In this document: positions 63,116 through 64,000 of the stretch, in pieces
How positions within the stretch are numbered: position 1 is the first letter of the stretch
Layout: each line of letters starts with the position of its first letter
Source: Sulfitobacter indolifex
GTDB taxonomy: Bacteria; Pseudomonadota; Alphaproteobacteria; Rhodobacterales; Rhodobacteraceae
Reading direction: 5' to 3'
Assembly (NCBI RefSeq): GCF_022788655.1
Contig: NZ_CP084951.1
Span: forward strand, 62,001 to 126,000
DNA length: 64,000 nt
Translations under genes and position numbers: made by a program
Notes under the pieces: generated by a model
Databases searched by the model: none
Told to the model about the DNA's origin: nothing
What the model saw: the letters and a program-made list of their open reading frames with translations, nothing else

Positions 63116-64000
63116 TTACAGGCCGAGTTCGCGGGAGAGATCGATCATCCGCTGCACCGCCACGCGCGCCTTGGCGGCCACTTCAGCCTCAACTTCAACC
63201 GCGCCGGACATGGTGTGCAGTGACCACAGCACTTTCTCCAACGTGATCTTTTTCATGTAGGGGCACATGTTGCAGGGGCCGACGAAATCGACCTCGGGGA
63301 GCTCATCGGCAATGTTCGACGCCATGGAGCATTCGGTGACCAGCATCGCTTTGGCGGGTTTTTCGCGGTGAACATAGTCGATGATCCCGCTGGTGGAGCC
63401 TGAGAAATCCGCTTCGGCCACCACATCTGGCGGGCATTCGGGATGCGCGATGATGCGGGTGTCGGGGTTCCACTCGCGGTAGTCTGCGATGTCTTTCGCG
63501 GTATAGCGTTCGTGCACGATGCAGGCGCCATCCCACCAGACGATCCGCTTTTGCGGCACCAGTTTGGCGATGTTCTGGGCGAGGTATTTGTCCGGCGTCA
63601 TGATCACCGTGTCGCTCTCCATCGCTGCAACGATCTGCGCCGCGTTCGACGATGTGCAGCAGATGTCAGACGCGGCTTTCACCTCGGCTGTGGTGTTCAC
63701 ATAGGTCACCACTGGCGCGCCGGGATATTGCGCTCGCATCTGCGCCACCCCTTCGGCGGTGATGCTTTCGGCGAGCGAGCAGCCCGCTTCCATATCGGGG
63801 ATCAACACGGTCTTCGACGGGTTCAGAATTTTCGATGTTTCGGCCATGAAATGCACGCCGCATTGCACAATCACATCGGCCTCGACCTCGGTCGCTTTGA
63901 TCGCCAGTTGCAGGCTGTCGCCGACGAAATCTGCAATGCCGTGATAGATATCAGGCGTCATGTAATTATGCGCGAGGATCACCGCGTTGCGCTCTTTTTT
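63116..64000 (-). CDS. nadA: Quinolinate synthase NadA, partial (N terminus beyond the window)
   Basis: NadA condenses iminoaspartate and dihydroxyacetone phosphate into quinolinate, using a [4Fe-4S] cluster. About 295 codons are visible; the frame continues in phase to base 64000 ([14 protein letters not shown]), so the start and roughly 50-60 residues lie outside. Cluster cysteines are seen in [20 protein letters not shown] VTECSM and [11 protein letters not shown]. It leads the nadA-nadB-nadC operon. Confidence 0.96.
   Translation of the reverse strand, partial: KKERNAVILAHNYMTPDIYHGIADFVGDSLQLAIKATEVEADVIVQCGVHFMAETSKILNPSKTVLIPDMEAGCSLAESITAEGVAQMRAQYPGAPVVTYVNTTAEVKAASDICCTSSNAAQIVAAMESDTVIMTPDKYLAQNIAKLVPQKRIVWWDGACIVHERYTAKDIADYREWNPDTRIIAHPECPPDVVAEADFSGSTSGIIDYVHREKPAKAMLVTECSMASNIADELPEVDFVGPCNMCPYMKKITLEKVLWSLHTMSGAVEVEAEVAAKARVAVQRMIDLSRELGL

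Noticed and set aside
1..64000. tRNA, rRNA, CRISPR array, insertion sequence, prophage or restriction system
   Set aside because: I scanned both strands for tRNA TPsiC-like strings, repeat-spacer patterns, transposase or integrase motifs and methyltransferase/nuclease pairs and found none; a tRNAscan-SE or ISfinder run would be decisive.

Overview
The window reads as a chromosomal segment from an alphaproteobacterium of the Rhodobacteraceae, probably the Roseobacter clade (Sulfitobacter-like). The taxonomic call is inferred from gene content and order: regB-senC-regA, a Mic60 (mitofilin) homologue between hemD and hemY, AddAB instead of RecBCD, amgK-murU recycling genes, and the parAB-rsmG-mnmG-mnmE-rho / maf-aroE-coaE-dnaQ-secB order that flanks the replication origin in Caulobacter and its relatives. 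About 62 genes fill almost the whole window. No tRNA, rRNA, CRISPR array, prophage or insertion sequence was seen.

Layout. 1-5.7 kb: nudL (cut by the window edge), hslO, a second Nudix gene, a receiver-SpoIIE phosphatase, ilvA and argG. 5.8-13.2 kb: a secreted small protein, exported msrA, rbsK-maeB, mutS. 13.2-17.5 kb: grpE-hrcA facing rph-rdgB-hemW. 17.5-24.8 kb: the origin-proximal block parB-parA-rsmG-mnmG-mnmE-rho-hemJ, all on the minus strand, with two perfect parS sites. 24.8-25.2 kb: the probable oriC. 25.2-31.3 kb: maf-aroE-coaE-dnaQ on the plus strand, then secB and fxsA on minus and a Tim44-like gene, mltA and an Smr gene on plus. 31.3-35.9 kb: an MFS transporter, hslVU, a frameshifted gene and trxA. 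35.9-44.4 kb: the tightly overlapping tsaE-amgK-murU-addB-addA operon. 44.4-48.7 kb: a PAS protein without a kinase module, then the redox regulators regB, senC and regA. 48.7-54.2 kb: a GNAT and an HD protein, a small exported protein, ahcY, an acidic PRC-barrel protein, a DUF2853 protein, a candidate small RNA, EVE and YciI proteins. 54.2-60.7 kb: gpsA-tsaD facing away from hemD-mic60-hemY, and a second GNAT protein. 60.7-64 kb: nadA-nadB-nadC, the de novo NAD pathway, with nadA cut by the window end.

How it fits together. Genes point away from the proposed oriC on both sides, as expected for co-orientation with replication. ParA and ParB are encoded 3-7 kb from oriC, next to their own parS sites, one inside rsmG and one across the mnmG start codon. 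Genome maintenance (mutS, addAB, dnaQ, rdgB), protein quality control (hslO, grpE, hrcA, hslVU, msrA, secB), tRNA modification (mnmE/mnmG, tsaE/tsaD) and cofactor or haem supply (hemW, hemJ, hemD, nadABC, coaE) dominate.

Most content is conserved core genome, and I found no clearly novel multi-gene system. The items most worth a second look are a one-base T-tract frameshift in a capsule-synthesis-like gene, a receiver domain that has lost both its phospho-Asp and its conserved Lys, a candidate stand-alone small RNA near 53.4 kb, and protein sequence dual-coded with parS.
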